A stretch of DNA of 44,058 bases from Rhodoferax sp. OV413 (GCA_943330915.2 CALQJO020000023.1:1-44058); one strand, 5' to 3'. Positions 7,385 through 15,430 are shown, numbered from the stretch's first letter. The notes: generated by a model from the sequence alone, not told the origin. Program-made: numbers and translations.

Positions 7385-8455
7385 TCAGGAGCTTGGGGGT
7401 AATTCCAGTGTCAGGCGCCCGAGACTGCCTTCACGAAAATCATGCAGCAGTATTTCAGACACACGGTGCCAGTCCGTCCGGCCTGCTTTGTTTCGGCAGG
7501 CGCGCTTGCTTGCCAGTTGCTCCATAAATTCTTCCGCTGAACCCGGCAGCTCACTAAATTTATAACGCGCCTTCAGAGAATCAGGGAAATCGCGCATCAG
7601 AAACTCGGCAGCGACCATGGCAACGTCTTCAAACACAATTGCCGTATTGCGAATTGCACCTGCTGCTGCCAACCGGTAAGCCGCCTGCTGATCCTCAAGC
7701 CTTGGCCATAAAACGCCAGGAGTATCAAAAAGATACCACTGATCGTTAAGCTTGACTCTTTGTTGCGATTTAGTCACTGCCGGCTCATTGCCAGTTTTGG
7801 CTAGCTTGCGGCCAATGATCTGATTCATCAGGGTGGATTTGCCAACGTTGGGAATGCCTGCAATCACCGCGTTGAATTTACGCTTGCGATAACGCTCCTG
7901 CGATGCTGGCTCTTCCTCGTCTTGATGCCAGTCACCATCACTCTTGAGCTCAGTGTCAGTGAGGTCGGCAATCTCTGCCAACTCAGAATCCTGAGGGATG
8001 TCATCTGTTGTTGTGTCGACCTTGTCTGCCAACTTGGGCGCCGGCATCAGTGCCTGATCATCAACCAGACGCTGACAGGCGCCAATAATCAGCTCTGTGC
8101 TGAGAAAACTCTCTTTTCCATTGGCAAGTGCCCGGCTGCCGGGTTGGCTGTTGAAATACTGCAGCCAGGCGCGGGTACGCGCAGGATCAGCGAGGTCAGC
8201 TTTATTGAGAATGTGCAGACAGGGCTTGTGATGGCGCAGTCGCATTTTGTGCATCAGCGGGTTACTGCTTGCGCCGGGCATGCGCGCATCCAGCACCTCG
8301 ATTACCACGTCGATTTGCTGCATGAGTTTGGCCAACTCTTTGTTGGCCTTAAACATGTGTCCGGGATACCAGGAGATAGTCATAGGGAGCGGAGCATAAC
8401 ACGAGCTTGCGAGTGCACAGGTGGCAATTTTCTCCGCAGGTTTACAACTGTTCAT
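7385..8455 (-). CDS. ylqF: Circularly permuted GTPase YlqF/RbgA (ribosome biogenesis)
   Basis: The product shows the permuted GTPase order: NKADL (G4) first, then GIPNVGKST (G1) and DTPG (G3), with the family opening MTISWYPGHM. In other bacteria YlqF assists large-subunit maturation. The homology-based start is the ATG at 8383 (332 residues), but the sequence before it has no Shine-Dalgarno. The in-frame ATG at 8455 lies inside repeat copy 7 and is preceded by GGAGGG at 8 nt. I therefore call 8455 (356 residues), which adds a 24-residue repeat-derived leader beginning MNSCKPAEK. About 60 acidic and polar residues separate the G4/G5 part from G1, longer than the usual link. It is divergent from bolA and precedes rapA on the same strand. 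Confidence 0.85.
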   Translation of the reverse strand: MNSCKPAEKIATCALASSCYAPLPMTISWYPGHMFKANKELAKLMQQIDVVIEVLDARMPGASSNPLMHKMRLRHHKPCLHILNKADLADPARTRAWLQYFNSQPGSRALANGKESFLSTELIIGACQRLVDDQALMPAPKLADKVDTTTDDIPQDSELAEIADLTDTELKSDGDWHQDEEEPASQERYRKRKFNAVIAGIPNVGKSTLMNQIIGRKLAKTGNEPAVTKSQQRVKLNDQWYLFDTPGVLWPRLEDQQAAYRLAAAGAIRNTAIVFEDVAMVAAEFLMRDFPDSLKARYKFSELPGSAEEFMEQLASKRACRNKAGRTDWHRVSEILLHDFREGSLGRLTLELPPSS

Positions 8456-8476
8456 TTTTTGATCCCTCCGTCCCCA
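8439..8476 (-). repeat. Palindromic repeat copy 7 (one end with asymmetric extension)
   Basis: Read on the minus strand this is TGGGGACGGAGGGATCA followed by AAAAATGAACAGT and TGTAAACC. It matches the first 38 nt of copy 1 with few differences, and there is no opposing arm. It contains GGAGGG and an ATG at 8-nt spacing that can start ylqF. Confidence 0.85.
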
Positions 8477-8488
8477 TAGGGGTATACT
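8459..8488 (+). promoter_or_regulatory. Candidate bolA promoter partly built from repeat copy 7
   Basis: TTGATC (8459-8464) and TATACT (8483-8488) are spaced 18 bp apart and would place transcription start about 25 bp before the bolA ATG. The -35-like hexamer belongs to the repeat. The match is modest, so this is a suggestion only. Confidence 0.35.
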
Positions 8489-8520
8489 CCCGTCAGTATT
8501 TAATTTTTGGGGCATGCCTT

Positions 8521-8835
8521 ATGTCTTTGCAGGCGCGGATAGAAGTTAAAGTGAGAAGTGATGAAAATCTGCAGCACTATGAATTAATTAACGAAAGTCA
8601 TATGCATAGCGGGTCGGCAACAGAGTCTCACTTTAAGCTGACAGTGGTTTCCGGGCGCTTCGAAGGCTTGGGTGCTGTCAAGCGCCATCAGCTTATGTAC
8701 GCACTGCTCGCTGGTGAACTCAGAGATGGGGTGCACGCGCTGGCGTTGCATCTCTACAGCCCTGGCGAGTGGCGCGCGCGCCAAACTGCGGCTCCTGCCT
8801 CGCCCGATTGCCGTGGCGGCAGCAAAAACGCTTGA
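8521..8835 (+). CDS. bolA: BolA family stress regulator
   Basis: The 104-residue product, close to the 105 of E. coli BolA, carries the family core: ESHMHSGSATESHFKL, then VVSGRFEGLGAVKRHQLMYALL, then VHALALHLYSPGEW. BolA proteins have a KH-like class II fold. They act with monothiol glutaredoxins on Fe-S handling and influence morphology and stress responses. The start is the ATG at 8521, matching the family start; longer upstream frames run back through the ylqF promoter region and are not credible. It is monocistronic and divergent from ylqF. Confidence 0.92.
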   Translation: MSLQARIEVKVRSDENLQHYELINESHMHSGSATESHFKLTVVSGRFEGLGAVKRHQLMYALLAGELRDGVHALALHLYSPGEWRARQTAAPASPDCRGGSKNA

Positions 8836-9179
8836 TTGCACTGCTTCTGAAGCATCGCGCCATAGGTCTTTTGATCTCTGAATTGTGACAAAAAGATGGT
8901 AATAAAATGACCGCTTAAAGGGGGCAACGTTGCGTTGGCCAACCTTTTGGGCTAAGGTACATTTAGTTGTTACTTTGAACTCTGGCAATTTCTGGCGTGA
9001 ATTCAGCGCCAATCAAGCTGGTCACAAGTACCTTTTGGCTGACTGTGTCGGCTGTATCTCAGCCTGTATTAATGTCGTCAATGTCAGATGAAACTGATCG
9101 AGACATGGTTTTCTGTAGAGAGGCTCAGGCTGTGTGTTCTCTACACAAGACAACATAGCTGAAAGCAAGAGATTTGATT
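8836..9179. other. 344-bp intergenic region between bolA and the Bax-like gene
   Basis: No credible coding frame was found; the minus-strand frames here are antisense noise. Notable elements are a 10-bp palindrome GTTGGCCAAC near 8934 and an 8-bp inverted repeat at 9114-9145, listed separately. I could not identify a clear promoter. Confidence 0.5.
9114..9145 (+). promoter_or_regulatory. Inverted repeat upstream of the Bax-like gene
   Basis: TGTAGAGA (9114-9121) and TCTCTACA (9138-9145) form a perfect 8-bp inverted repeat with a 16-nt spacer, ending about 35 nt before the ATG at 9180. It could be a leader hairpin or an operator; nothing in the sequence decides between them. Confidence 0.35.
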
Positions 9180-10016
9180 ATGAATGATTCTTTACGACAC
9201 TCTATATTGTCATGGCTTGCCCGCGGGGCACTAGTGGCGGCCCTTGGCGCCTTCACTTTTACGGCTTGGGCTCAGTACCGACAATCCCTACTAATCATTG
9301 AGTTACCGGATTTTGTTTCAGAGATTGTTGAACAAAAACCTGCGATCAGCGTACTGCCGGATTTTGAATCATTTGTTGATACCCAGGATCGCAAGCAAGC
9401 CTTTTTTAACTTCCTTACTGATTATATAGAGCACGAGAACCTTAACATTATTAAGACCCGAGCCTTGCTTGAACCCATGTGGCAGGTTGTCAGCAATGGA
9501 CAGCGCTTGAGTGACGTTGAATATCTCACCATGCTGGATGTCGCAGAGCAGTACCGTCTTGATGCCGCGGAACTCAGTGAGCGTCAGGTATTGCAGGAAT
9601 TGATGAAACGTGTGGATGTTATCCCTACATCTCTGGTGCTCGCGCAGGCTGCTAACGAATCTGCCTGGGGTATGTCACGTTTTGCCCGTGAAGCGAACAA
9701 TATATTCGGGCAGTGGTGCTTCGATTCCGGTTGTGGTCTGGTCCCTGCGCGCCGCGGTGCGAATGCGACTCACGAGGTAAAGGCGTTTGCGTCGATTGAA
9801 GAATCAGTCAACGCCTATTTTCTCAATCTTAATACCAACAGCAGCTATCAGGAGATGCGAGAGATGCGTGCGCAAATGCGTGCTCAGAGTCGCCCGCTCG
9901 ACTCCATGGTGCTGGCTCGAGGTTTAACTCGTTATTCTCAGCGTGGGATGGCGTACGTCAGTGAGTTGCAGGATATCATTCGTGTGAATCGTCTTGGTGC
10001 GCTGGACAAGTCCTGA
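9180..10016 (+). CDS. bax: Bax-like glucosaminidase-domain protein
   Basis: The 278-residue product has an N-terminal hydrophobic signal segment (about residues 8-32) and a C-terminal glucosaminidase domain of the Bax/FlgJ type. ESAWGMSRFAREANNIFGQWCF carries the catalytic Glu, followed by GCGLVPARR and the repeated RYSQRGMAYVSEL end. Proteins of this type are predicted peptidoglycan N-acetylglucosaminidases in the envelope. I chose the ATG at 9180 over an in-frame TTG at 9174; the ribosome-binding site (AAGAG) is weak in either case. The gene appears to be alone in its transcription unit. Confidence 0.88.
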   Translation: MNDSLRHSILSWLARGALVAALGAFTFTAWAQYRQSLLIIELPDFVSEIVEQKPAISVLPDFESFVDTQDRKQAFFNFLTDYIEHENLNIIKTRALLEPMWQVVSNGQRLSDVEYLTMLDVAEQYRLDAAELSERQVLQELMKRVDVIPTSLVLAQAANESAWGMSRFAREANNIFGQWCFDSGCGLVPARRGANATHEVKAFASIEESVNAYFLNLNTNSSYQEMREMRAQMRAQSRPLDSMVLARGLTRYSQRGMAYVSELQDIIRVNRLGALDKS

Positions 10017-10056
10017 CTTCCTGGCCACTTCCGCTGACTGTACTTCTCAGCACCGT

Positions 10057-10112
10057 CCCGCTCCCGGAGCGGGCAAGTTCCTCACAACGACGCCTGCGGC
10101 GTGTTTATTGTA
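10057..10112 (+). terminator. Possible terminator region after the Bax-like gene
   Basis: Two GC-rich hairpins follow each other: CCCGCTC/GAGCGGG with a 3-nt loop (10057-10073), and ACGCC/GGCGT (10090-10102) followed by a T-rich stretch. The second fits a weak intrinsic terminator, suitable for the convergent gene pair here. Confidence 0.5.
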
Positions 10113-10206
10113 TTGTTGTTTGCTCACTTACCCGCCCGGGAGAGGGACGGCGGTGCGACTGCGCAGCCTTTCAAAGGGCGACTAAGGGCACAAAGACTAA
10201 ACAACA

Positions 10207-11319
10207 TCAATCCGCATTCCCCGGCACAGATCGAATCCACAGCTTGTTAAACCAATAATACCGATTGGTCCCGCGTTTTGGCGCCGTGCATATATATCCA
10301 TAACGGCGCATCTGGAATTCTTCCTCTGCCTGAATAGTGAAGTGCACCGCATCGCGGTCAATCCACTGCAGTGTCAGAGGCTTGCCATTGGCGTAACAAC
10401 CTAGCTGCGACACGTTAAAATCACCTGCAAGTTGCAAGGTCACTGGCGGGTTTTTGCTATCAGTAACCGGCGACCGTGGCGAGTGCTCAAGCACCTGAAA
10501 GGCAAGGCTGTCTAGCTTGGTGCGTGCTGACTCAATGTCAGCGAATGAGGCGGCCAGCGGATAACGGGGCAGGGCGGTGAAGTCAGAGTAATATCCTACG
10601 GCACCGGAATTCTGCGCCAAAGCCACAAAGCCCATCTCTGCAATCATGGCCGTGATGTCATCATCAAACTCGCCGTAAGGATAAGCCATGATTTTGTGAT
10701 CTTGGCCCGTTTCTGTCTTGATTCGAGTCTGGGCCTCCAGCAACTCAACACGAAGTCTGGCAAGCCTGTCAGCATTGGTTTCGCCGGGCAGCGCGTCCAC
10801 CATGTGCGGGTGATTCACCATGTGGTTAGCAATAATAACGCCAGCGTCGGACATCTCACGGATCTGATCCCAGGTCATATAACCACGTTGGTTGTCATTG
10901 ACCGGTTGTGTTGTGACAAACAAGGTCATCGGAAAACCAAATTCCTTAAGCAGCGGCCAGCCGGTATCGTAGATTGAAATATAGGCATCATCGAAGGTCA
11001 GGGCTGCCGTGCGTTCAGGCAGGGGATCTTTGTTCTGCAGTGCGTTGATCAGTCGATCCAGAGGCCAGACTTCAAAATGGTTGTCGCGCAGGTACTCCAT
11101 CTGAATGCGCAGCTCCTCGGCAGTCAGGCTCGTGGAGCGGGGTGTTGTATCGGAAACATGATGATATATGGTTATCACCGCATGTCCTTCGGGTGCGGGA
11201 GCTGTTTGCGCCAGGCTCGTTTGGCCTCCTGAGGCCATTATCAGCGCGGCGACCAGTAATCGCGTTCTGCAGTATCTTGCAATACTGAGCACGTGATCGA
11301 CAAAAATTAATTCATTCAT
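10207..11319 (-). CDS. Secreted polysaccharide deacetylase (NodB domain)
   Basis: The product has an N-terminal signal sequence ending near SLAQ and then a NodB/CE4 domain. The metal-binding Asp pair lies in LTFDDAY and the HxxxH zinc motif in NHMVNH, with a later AYPYGEFDD block. This family removes acetyl groups from N-acetylglucosamine in peptidoglycan or exopolysaccharide. About 80 residues after the NodB domain form a separate, probably beta-rich, C-terminal region that I do not recognise. The start is uncertain: the ATG at 11319 gives 370 residues with a plausible signal peptide, but no good ribosome-binding site is visible. An upstream ATG at 11391 and downstream GTG codons are alternatives. 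It is convergent with the Bax-like gene. Confidence 0.85.
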   Translation of the reverse strand: MNELIFVDHVLSIARYCRTRLLVAALIMASGGQTSLAQTAPAPEGHAVITIYHHVSDTTPRSTSLTAEELRIQMEYLRDNHFEVWPLDRLINALQNKDPLPERTAALTFDDAYISIYDTGWPLLKEFGFPMTLFVTTQPVNDNQRGYMTWDQIREMSDAGVIIANHMVNHPHMVDALPGETNADRLARLRVELLEAQTRIKTETGQDHKIMAYPYGEFDDDITAMIAEMGFVALAQNSGAVGYYSDFTALPRYPLAASFADIESARTKLDSLAFQVLEHSPRSPVTDSKNPPVTLQLAGDFNVSQLGCYANGKPLTLQWIDRDAVHFTIQAEEEFQMRRYGYICTAPKRGTNRYYWFNKLWIRSVPGNAD

Positions 11320-11521
11320 AAGGATAGACAAGCCTGTTGGGATTGAGTAAAAACATAGATACAAGATTGTGAACCAATTCACGGTTCCCATCAATTCATG
11401 ACTGATAGCGCAACGAGGGTAAATTTTTTAGGCTTAGTGGCAATACTTTGGTTCGCAATCAGAACGCGGAAGACGTTCTAGGAATCTCCGACACAAAAAC
11501 AACAGAAGCGGAGTAAGAAAA

Positions 11522-11710
11522 ATGAAAGGAAAAACCGCGCGTTTATTTTGCCTTTTTAAAAAAATCGCTAGTGCTCGGCCAACGCACTATCCCTTGGCTA
11601 GCTATCATTCATCTACTTCTGATGTACCCAATCCTTTTGATCATCATCCCGTGTTGTCTGCTCTTTTCAGCGGGCGGCGCCGGATATTACCGAACTGGTG
11701 TCCCCAGTAG
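11522..11710 (+). CDS. Possible small ORF of unknown function
   Basis: A 62-codon frame begins MKGKTARLFCLFKK at an ATG preceded by GCGGAG at 9 nt, which is a good ribosome-binding site. Its remaining residues look unstructured. An overlapping frame from a GTG at 11571 encodes a very hydrophobic stretch followed by a Gly/Tyr segment, reminiscent of tiny membrane proteins. A shift from the first frame to the second would join a basic start to a membrane helix, but I see no proof. The terminator-like hairpin at 11780-11825 lies beyond both frames. Confidence 0.25.
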   Translation: MKGKTARLFCLFKKIASARPTHYPLASYHSSTSDVPNPFDHHPVLSALFSGRRRILPNWCPQ

Positions 11711-11779
11711 CTCGTCCCCTCCCTGTGGCGGCGGAGTAAGACTGACCTCGCTCTCCCACCCGTCAGTAGTCAGTGTTAG

Positions 11780-11825
11780 CCTCAGTGCCTGATGTCAGCA
11801 GTCATCGCGCACCGAGGTTTTTTTT
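11780..11825 (+). terminator. Rho-independent terminator upstream of rpsB
   Basis: CCTCAGTGC pairs with GCACCGAGG (9 positions, one mismatch) and is followed by eight T residues. It would end transcription coming from the left before the rpsB promoter. Confidence 0.6.
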
Positions 11826-11890
11826 GGGGGGTCTAAGCTGTGGATGGGAGTGCCTAAAGACTTTTTAACTGGCAAACATTGCGGGCTTTG

Positions 11891-11908
11891 TGGTATAAAT
11901 CCGCGCGC
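11891..11908 (+). promoter_or_regulatory. rpsB promoter (extended -10 with GC-rich discriminator)
   Basis: TGGTATAAA (11891-11899) fits an extended -10 element and is followed by the GC-rich run CCGCGCGC, typical of stringently controlled ribosomal promoters. No strong -35 is seen at the matching distance. Confidence 0.5.
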
Positions 11909-12044
11909 TCAACAGACCGGTGACTGCCTGTCACCGATATAACGTCACACATACGTCGACACATGTACCCTGGGTGCTGCAGAAATGCAGTTGGGACATG
12001 GGATGTATGGAGGCCTAACCCGGAAAATAGCCAAGGTAATTAAT
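11909..12044 (+). promoter_or_regulatory. Structured rpsB 5' leader (candidate S2 autoregulatory site)
   Basis: The leader of about 136 nt contains a 7-bp hairpin CGGTGAC/GTCACCG (11918-11936). It also contains a composite stem: CATGT(A)CCC pairs with GGGACATG (11962-12000) and encloses CTGCA-GAAA-TGCAG with a GNRA tetraloop. Ribosomal protein S2 is known to repress its own mRNA through a leader upstream of rpsB in gammaproteobacteria. I infer that role from position and structure, not from a model match. Confidence 0.5.
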
Positions 12045-12815
12045 ATGACTACTGTGTCAATGAAAGACATGCTTAAAGCTGGCGTCCACTTCGGACACCA
12101 GACTCGTTACTGGAATCCCAAGATGAAGCAGTTCATCTTCGGCGCACGTAACAAGATCCACATCATCAACCTGGAACACACCGTTCCTGCAATGAACGAA
12201 GCGCTGGCAGCTGCACAAAGCCTCGCGGCTCGTAACAAAAAAATCCTGTTTGTTGGCACCAAGCGTGCGGCAGGTCCTGTGATTAAGGCGCAAGCCGAGC
12301 GTTGCGGTATGCCTTACGTTGACCACCGTTGGTTGGGTGGCATGCTGACCAACTACAAAACCATTCGTGGTTCTATCAAGCGTCTGCGCGATCTGGAAGC
12401 CCAGGAAACTGATGGCACGCTGGATCGTCTGACCAAGAAAGAAGCACTGATGCGTCGTCGCGACAAAGAGAAACTCGAGCGCAGCATCGGCGGAATCAAG
12501 GATATGGCTGGTTTGCCAGATGCGCTGTTTGTGATCGATGTGGATCATGAGCGGATCTCTATAACTGAAGCTAACAGCCTGCGTATCCCAGTGATTGGTA
12601 TCGTCGATACCAATTCTAACCCCGATGGCGTTGACTACCCGATTCCCGGCAACGATGACGCGATGCGCGCAATTGAGCTGTACGCCTCAGCGATCGCTGA
12701 CGCCTGTATCGCTGGTCGTTCAACCGGCAACTTGGTAAATGACAGCGAGTTCGTGGAAGTGGTTCAAGCACCGATTACGGCAGATGCTGCTGGTACTGCC
12801 GAGGCATCTGCCTGA
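12045..12815 (+). CDS. rpsB: 30S ribosomal protein S2
   Basis: The 256-residue product is a full-length S2. It opens with [25 protein letters not shown]-type sequence and carries the second family signature around [25 protein letters not shown]2 binds late to the 30S head region and is needed for S1 docking. The ATG at 12045 is chosen because AAGG lies 9 nt upstream and the family start matches; a frame open further upstream is leader sequence. A strong terminator separates it from tsf, so tsf probably depends on read-through or on its own promoter. Confidence 0.98.
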   Translation: MTTVSMKDMLKAGVHFGHQTRYWNPKMKQFIFGARNKIHIINLEHTVPAMNEALAAAQSLAARNKKILFVGTKRAAGPVIKAQAERCGMPYVDHRWLGGMLTNYKTIRGSIKRLRDLEAQETDGTLDRLTKKEALMRRRDKEKLERSIGGIKDMAGLPDALFVIDVDHERISITEANSLRIPVIGIVDTNSNPDGVDYPIPGNDDAMRAIELYASAIADACIAGRSTGNLVNDSEFVEVVQAPITADAAGTAEASA

Positions 12816-12910
12816 CAGGACCGGGGTGCCTCCCCGGCATCCCGGGCTTGCTGATCGGAATGATCATTGGCAAGCGACCGTTGTGGATATGTTGGTACAC
12901 TAGAATGTCA

Positions 12911-12936
12911 AAAAAGGGGCTTAGCCCCTTTTTTTT
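12911..12936 (+). terminator. Rho-independent terminator between rpsB and tsf
   Basis: A 10-bp stem AAAAAGGGGC/GCCCCTTTTT with a TTA loop is followed by further T residues. It is one of the clearest terminators in the window and may set the ratio of S2 to EF-Ts. Confidence 0.9.
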
Positions 12937-13035
12937 AACAAGAATTTTTATATGGCCGAATTAAAACGTGCTGCATGTCTGCCGGATTTAATTCAAGAAT
13001 TCAAATTTTCAGAACTATTAAAGAGGCTATTTAAC

Positions 13036-13911
13036 ATGGCAGAAATTACCGCAGGTATGGTTAAGGAATTGCGTGAGCGCACTGGTCTGGGAATGATGGA
13101 CTGTAAAAAAGCGCTGGTTGAATCCAATGGTGATCTGGAAAAGGCGATCGAAGATCTGCGTAAGGCCAGTGGCCTGAAGGCTGCAAAAAAAGCCGGTCGT
13201 ACTGCAGCTGAAGGCGTGGTTATGTCGCGTGTTGCAGAAGATGGCAGCTACGCCATGATGGTGGAAATTAACAGTGAGACTGACTTTGTTGCCCGTGACC
13301 AGAACTTCCTTGGTTTTGCTCACAACATCGTCGACAAGGCATTTGCCAGCAAACAGTCATCCGTTGAAGTGTTGATGGCCGGCGAGCTGGAATCAGCGCG
13401 TGAAGCGCTGGTGCAGAAAATTGGCGAGAATATCAGTGTGCGTCGCATTCAGATCGTTGATGCTCCTGAAGGTGTCGCTGGCAGTTACGTGCACAGCAAT
13501 AACCGCATCTCCGTTGTTGTTGCTTTGAAAGGCGGCGACGCGGTACTGGCGCGTGATATCGCCATGCATATTGCAGCCGCTAACCCTCTCGTTGTGCGCT
13601 CTGGCGATCTGTCGCAAGCGTTGCTCGACAAAGAGCGTGAGATTTACACTGCACAGGCAGCTGAGAGTGGGAAACCCGCAGACATCGTTGCAAAAATGGT
13701 CGAAGGTCGTGTACGAAAGTACGTTGCCGAAGTGTCATTGCTTGAGCAGCAGTTTGTGAAGGATCCTGAGCTGACCATCTCTGCGTTGCTAAAAAAGGCC
13801 GGTGCTGACGTGGTGAGTTTTGTACGTTATGAAGTAGGCGAAGGTATCGAGAAAGAAGTGGTTGATTTTGCCGAAGAAGTCAAAGCACAGGCGGCTGCAG
13901 CCAAGCATTGA
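13036..13911 (+). CDS. tsf: Elongation factor Ts
   Basis: The 291-residue product is EF-Ts, the guanine-nucleotide exchange factor for EF-Tu. The UBA-like N-terminus [24 protein letters not shown] is complete, and [10 protein letters not shown], which inserts next to the EF-Tu nucleotide pocket, is present. The C-terminal dimerisation part follows. The ATG at 13036 matches the family start and has AGAGG at 9 nt; the in-frame ATG at 12952 would add 28 residues that do not resemble EF-Ts. Confidence 0.97.
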   Translation: MAEITAGMVKELRERTGLGMMDCKKALVESNGDLEKAIEDLRKASGLKAAKKAGRTAAEGVVMSRVAEDGSYAMMVEINSETDFVARDQNFLGFAHNIVDKAFASKQSSVEVLMAGELESAREALVQKIGENISVRRIQIVDAPEGVAGSYVHSNNRISVVVALKGGDAVLARDIAMHIAAANPLVVRSGDLSQALLDKEREIYTAQAAESGKPADIVAKMVEGRVRKYVAEVSLLEQQFVKDPELTISALLKKAGADVVSFVRYEVGEGIEKEVVDFAEEVKAQAAAAKH

Positions 13912-13934
13912 TTGTTGCGATGGGCATCGGATGT

Positions 13935-13959
13935 GACGTGTCAATCTTTGTGACACGTC
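13935..13959 (+). terminator. Hairpin between tsf and pyrH (attenuator or weak terminator)
   Basis: GACGTGTCA and TGACACGTC form a perfect 9-bp stem with a 7-nt loop 24 nt after the tsf stop. There is no T-run after it, so processing or partial termination is more likely than full termination. Confidence 0.45.
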
Positions 13960-14022
13960 GCTTCTGTGCAGATAAGCTCTAAAACACTCTATTTAAAATG
14001 AGATTCATCAAGCGGGAACATC

Positions 14023-14754
14023 ATGCCTAAAGCTGAGAAAAAGTATAAACGCATACTATTAAAGCTGAGTGGTGAGGCGCTGATGGGCGAAGCCGATTTT
14101 GGAATCGACCCGAAAGTGCTTGATCGTATGGCTGTTGAAGTCGGTCAACTGGTGGGGCTTGGAATCCAGATCGGCATGGTGATTGGTGGTGGCAATTTGT
14201 TCCGCGGTGCTGCATTAAACGCAGCAGGAATGGAGCGGGTAACCGGCGATCACATGGGTATGCTGGCTACGGTGATGAATGCCCTTGCCATGCGTGATGC
14301 CATGGAACGTGCCGGCATCAGCACCCGGGTAATGTCTGCCATTCCCATGAGCGGGGTGGTAGAGCACTATGACCGTCGCGCCGCCATTCGTCACATCCGC
14401 AATGGGGATGTGGTGATTTTTGCGGCGGGTACCGGCAATCCGTTTTTTACCACTGACTCAGCAGCCTGCCTGCGCGGTATCGAGATCGATGCTGAACTCA
14501 TTCTGAAAGCAACCAAAGTTGATGGTGTATACTCCGCCGATCCGATGAAGGTGCCGGACGCCGTCAAATACGATTATCTGACTTACGACGAAGTGCTGGA
14601 CCGCAAACTTGGTGTAATGGATCTGACCGCCATCTGTCTGGTGCGTGATCACGATATTCCCGTGTGTGTGTTTAACATGCAGAAACCGGGTTCATTGCTG
14701 AACAATGTCATGGGGTTGGCTGACGGAACCTTGATCGGAGTTTCGCGTCCATAA
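14023..14754 (+). CDS. pyrH: UMP kinase
   Basis: The 243-residue product is the bacterial amino-acid-kinase-fold UMP kinase, which phosphorylates UMP to UDP. Motifs visible are [10 protein letters not shown] at the N-terminus (phosphate binding), [10 protein letters not shown], the [15 protein letters not shown] block, and [10 protein letters not shown]. Length matches the family (about 240). The ribosome-binding site before the ATG (GCGGGAAC) is moderate. It is followed 37 bp later by frr in the usual order. Confidence 0.97.
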   Translation: MPKAEKKYKRILLKLSGEALMGEADFGIDPKVLDRMAVEVGQLVGLGIQIGMVIGGGNLFRGAALNAAGMERVTGDHMGMLATVMNALAMRDAMERAGISTRVMSAIPMSGVVEHYDRRAAIRHIRNGDVVIFAAGTGNPFFTTDSAACLRGIEIDAELILKATKVDGVYSADPMKVPDAVKYDYLTYDEVLDRKLGVMDLTAICLVRDHDIPVCVFNMQKPGSLLNNVMGLADGTLIGVSRP

Positions 14755-14791
14755 CGGCGGCGTCGTGAATAAGAATTAACAGGGGACTACC

Positions 14792-15349
14792 ATGATCGAA
14801 CAAACCATAAAAGATGCTAATGAGCGCATGGAAAAGTCCCTGCACTCGCTGGAAATCGCATTTAATAAAATTCGTACCGGCCGCGCTCACCCAAGTCTGC
14901 TTGACAGCGTGATGGTGTCTTACTATGGCTCTGATACCCCGCTTAGCCAGTTGGCCAACATCACCGTTGAAGAAGGCCGTTTGCTGGTGATTGCGCCGTG
15001 GGAGCGCAAGTTGATTACCGAGGTTGAAAAGGCCATTCTGCGAGCAGACTTGGGTCTGAACCCCTCCAATAACGGCGAAAGTATTCGTTTACCGATGCCG
15101 GCATTGACTGAAGAGACCCGCCGCGAGTATACAAAACAAGCTAAAAACGAAGCAGAAGGTGCACGGGTGGCGATTCGTAATATTCGGCGTGATGCCAATG
15201 CGCATATCAAGGACCTGCTCAAAAATAAGGAAATCAGTGAGGATGATCAGCGTCGCGCTGAAGAGCGTATTCAAAAATTGACGGATAAATTCATTGCTGC
15301 TGTTGACGTTGCTTTCGGCGTCAAGGAAAAGGATTTGTTGTCCATCTGA
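14792..15349 (+). CDS. frr: Ribosome recycling factor
   Basis: The 185-residue product has exactly the E. coli length and the RRF pattern: KIRTGRAHPSLLDSVMVSYYG, the TPLSQLANI segment, and the helical end with ISEDDQRRAEERIQKLTDKF. RRF splits post-termination ribosomes together with EF-G. AGGGG lies 7 nt before the ATG. Confidence 0.97.
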   Translation: MIEQTIKDANERMEKSLHSLEIAFNKIRTGRAHPSLLDSVMVSYYGSDTPLSQLANITVEEGRLLVIAPWERKLITEVEKAILRADLGLNPSNNGESIRLPMPALTEETRREYTKQAKNEAEGARVAIRNIRRDANAHIKDLLKNKEISEDDQRRAEERIQKLTDKFIAAVDVAFGVKEKDLLSI

Positions 15350-15430
15350 TTCTTGCCGGTTAAAGCTGACTGGTCAGCGTTATCCGGCCAGAGTTATCCC
15401 AGAAAACACTGAATTTCAGAAGGACAAACG

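Larger units (their letters stand above)
11320..12044. other. 725-bp intergenic region before rpsB
   Basis: It contains a possible small transcribed unit around 11460-11825 that ends in a terminator-like hairpin, then the rpsB promoter and a structured leader. The strongest small frame begins at 11522 after a GGAG. Confidence 0.5.

Noticed and set aside
7288-7527. Plus-strand ORF of 79 codons starting at the ATG in repeat copy 6
   Set aside because: It has a good ribosome-binding site from the repeat, but most of it is antisense to ylqF and its sequence looks like no protein; probably a by-product of the repeat.
508-8476. CRISPR-like interpretation of the repeated palindrome
   Set aside because: Copies are hundreds to thousands of bases apart, lie inside and between genes, occur in both orientations, and no cas gene is present.
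11430-11455. Sigma-54-like site TGGCA-N-TTGG before the possible small gene
   Set aside because: The invariant GC of the -12 element is missing at the required spacing.
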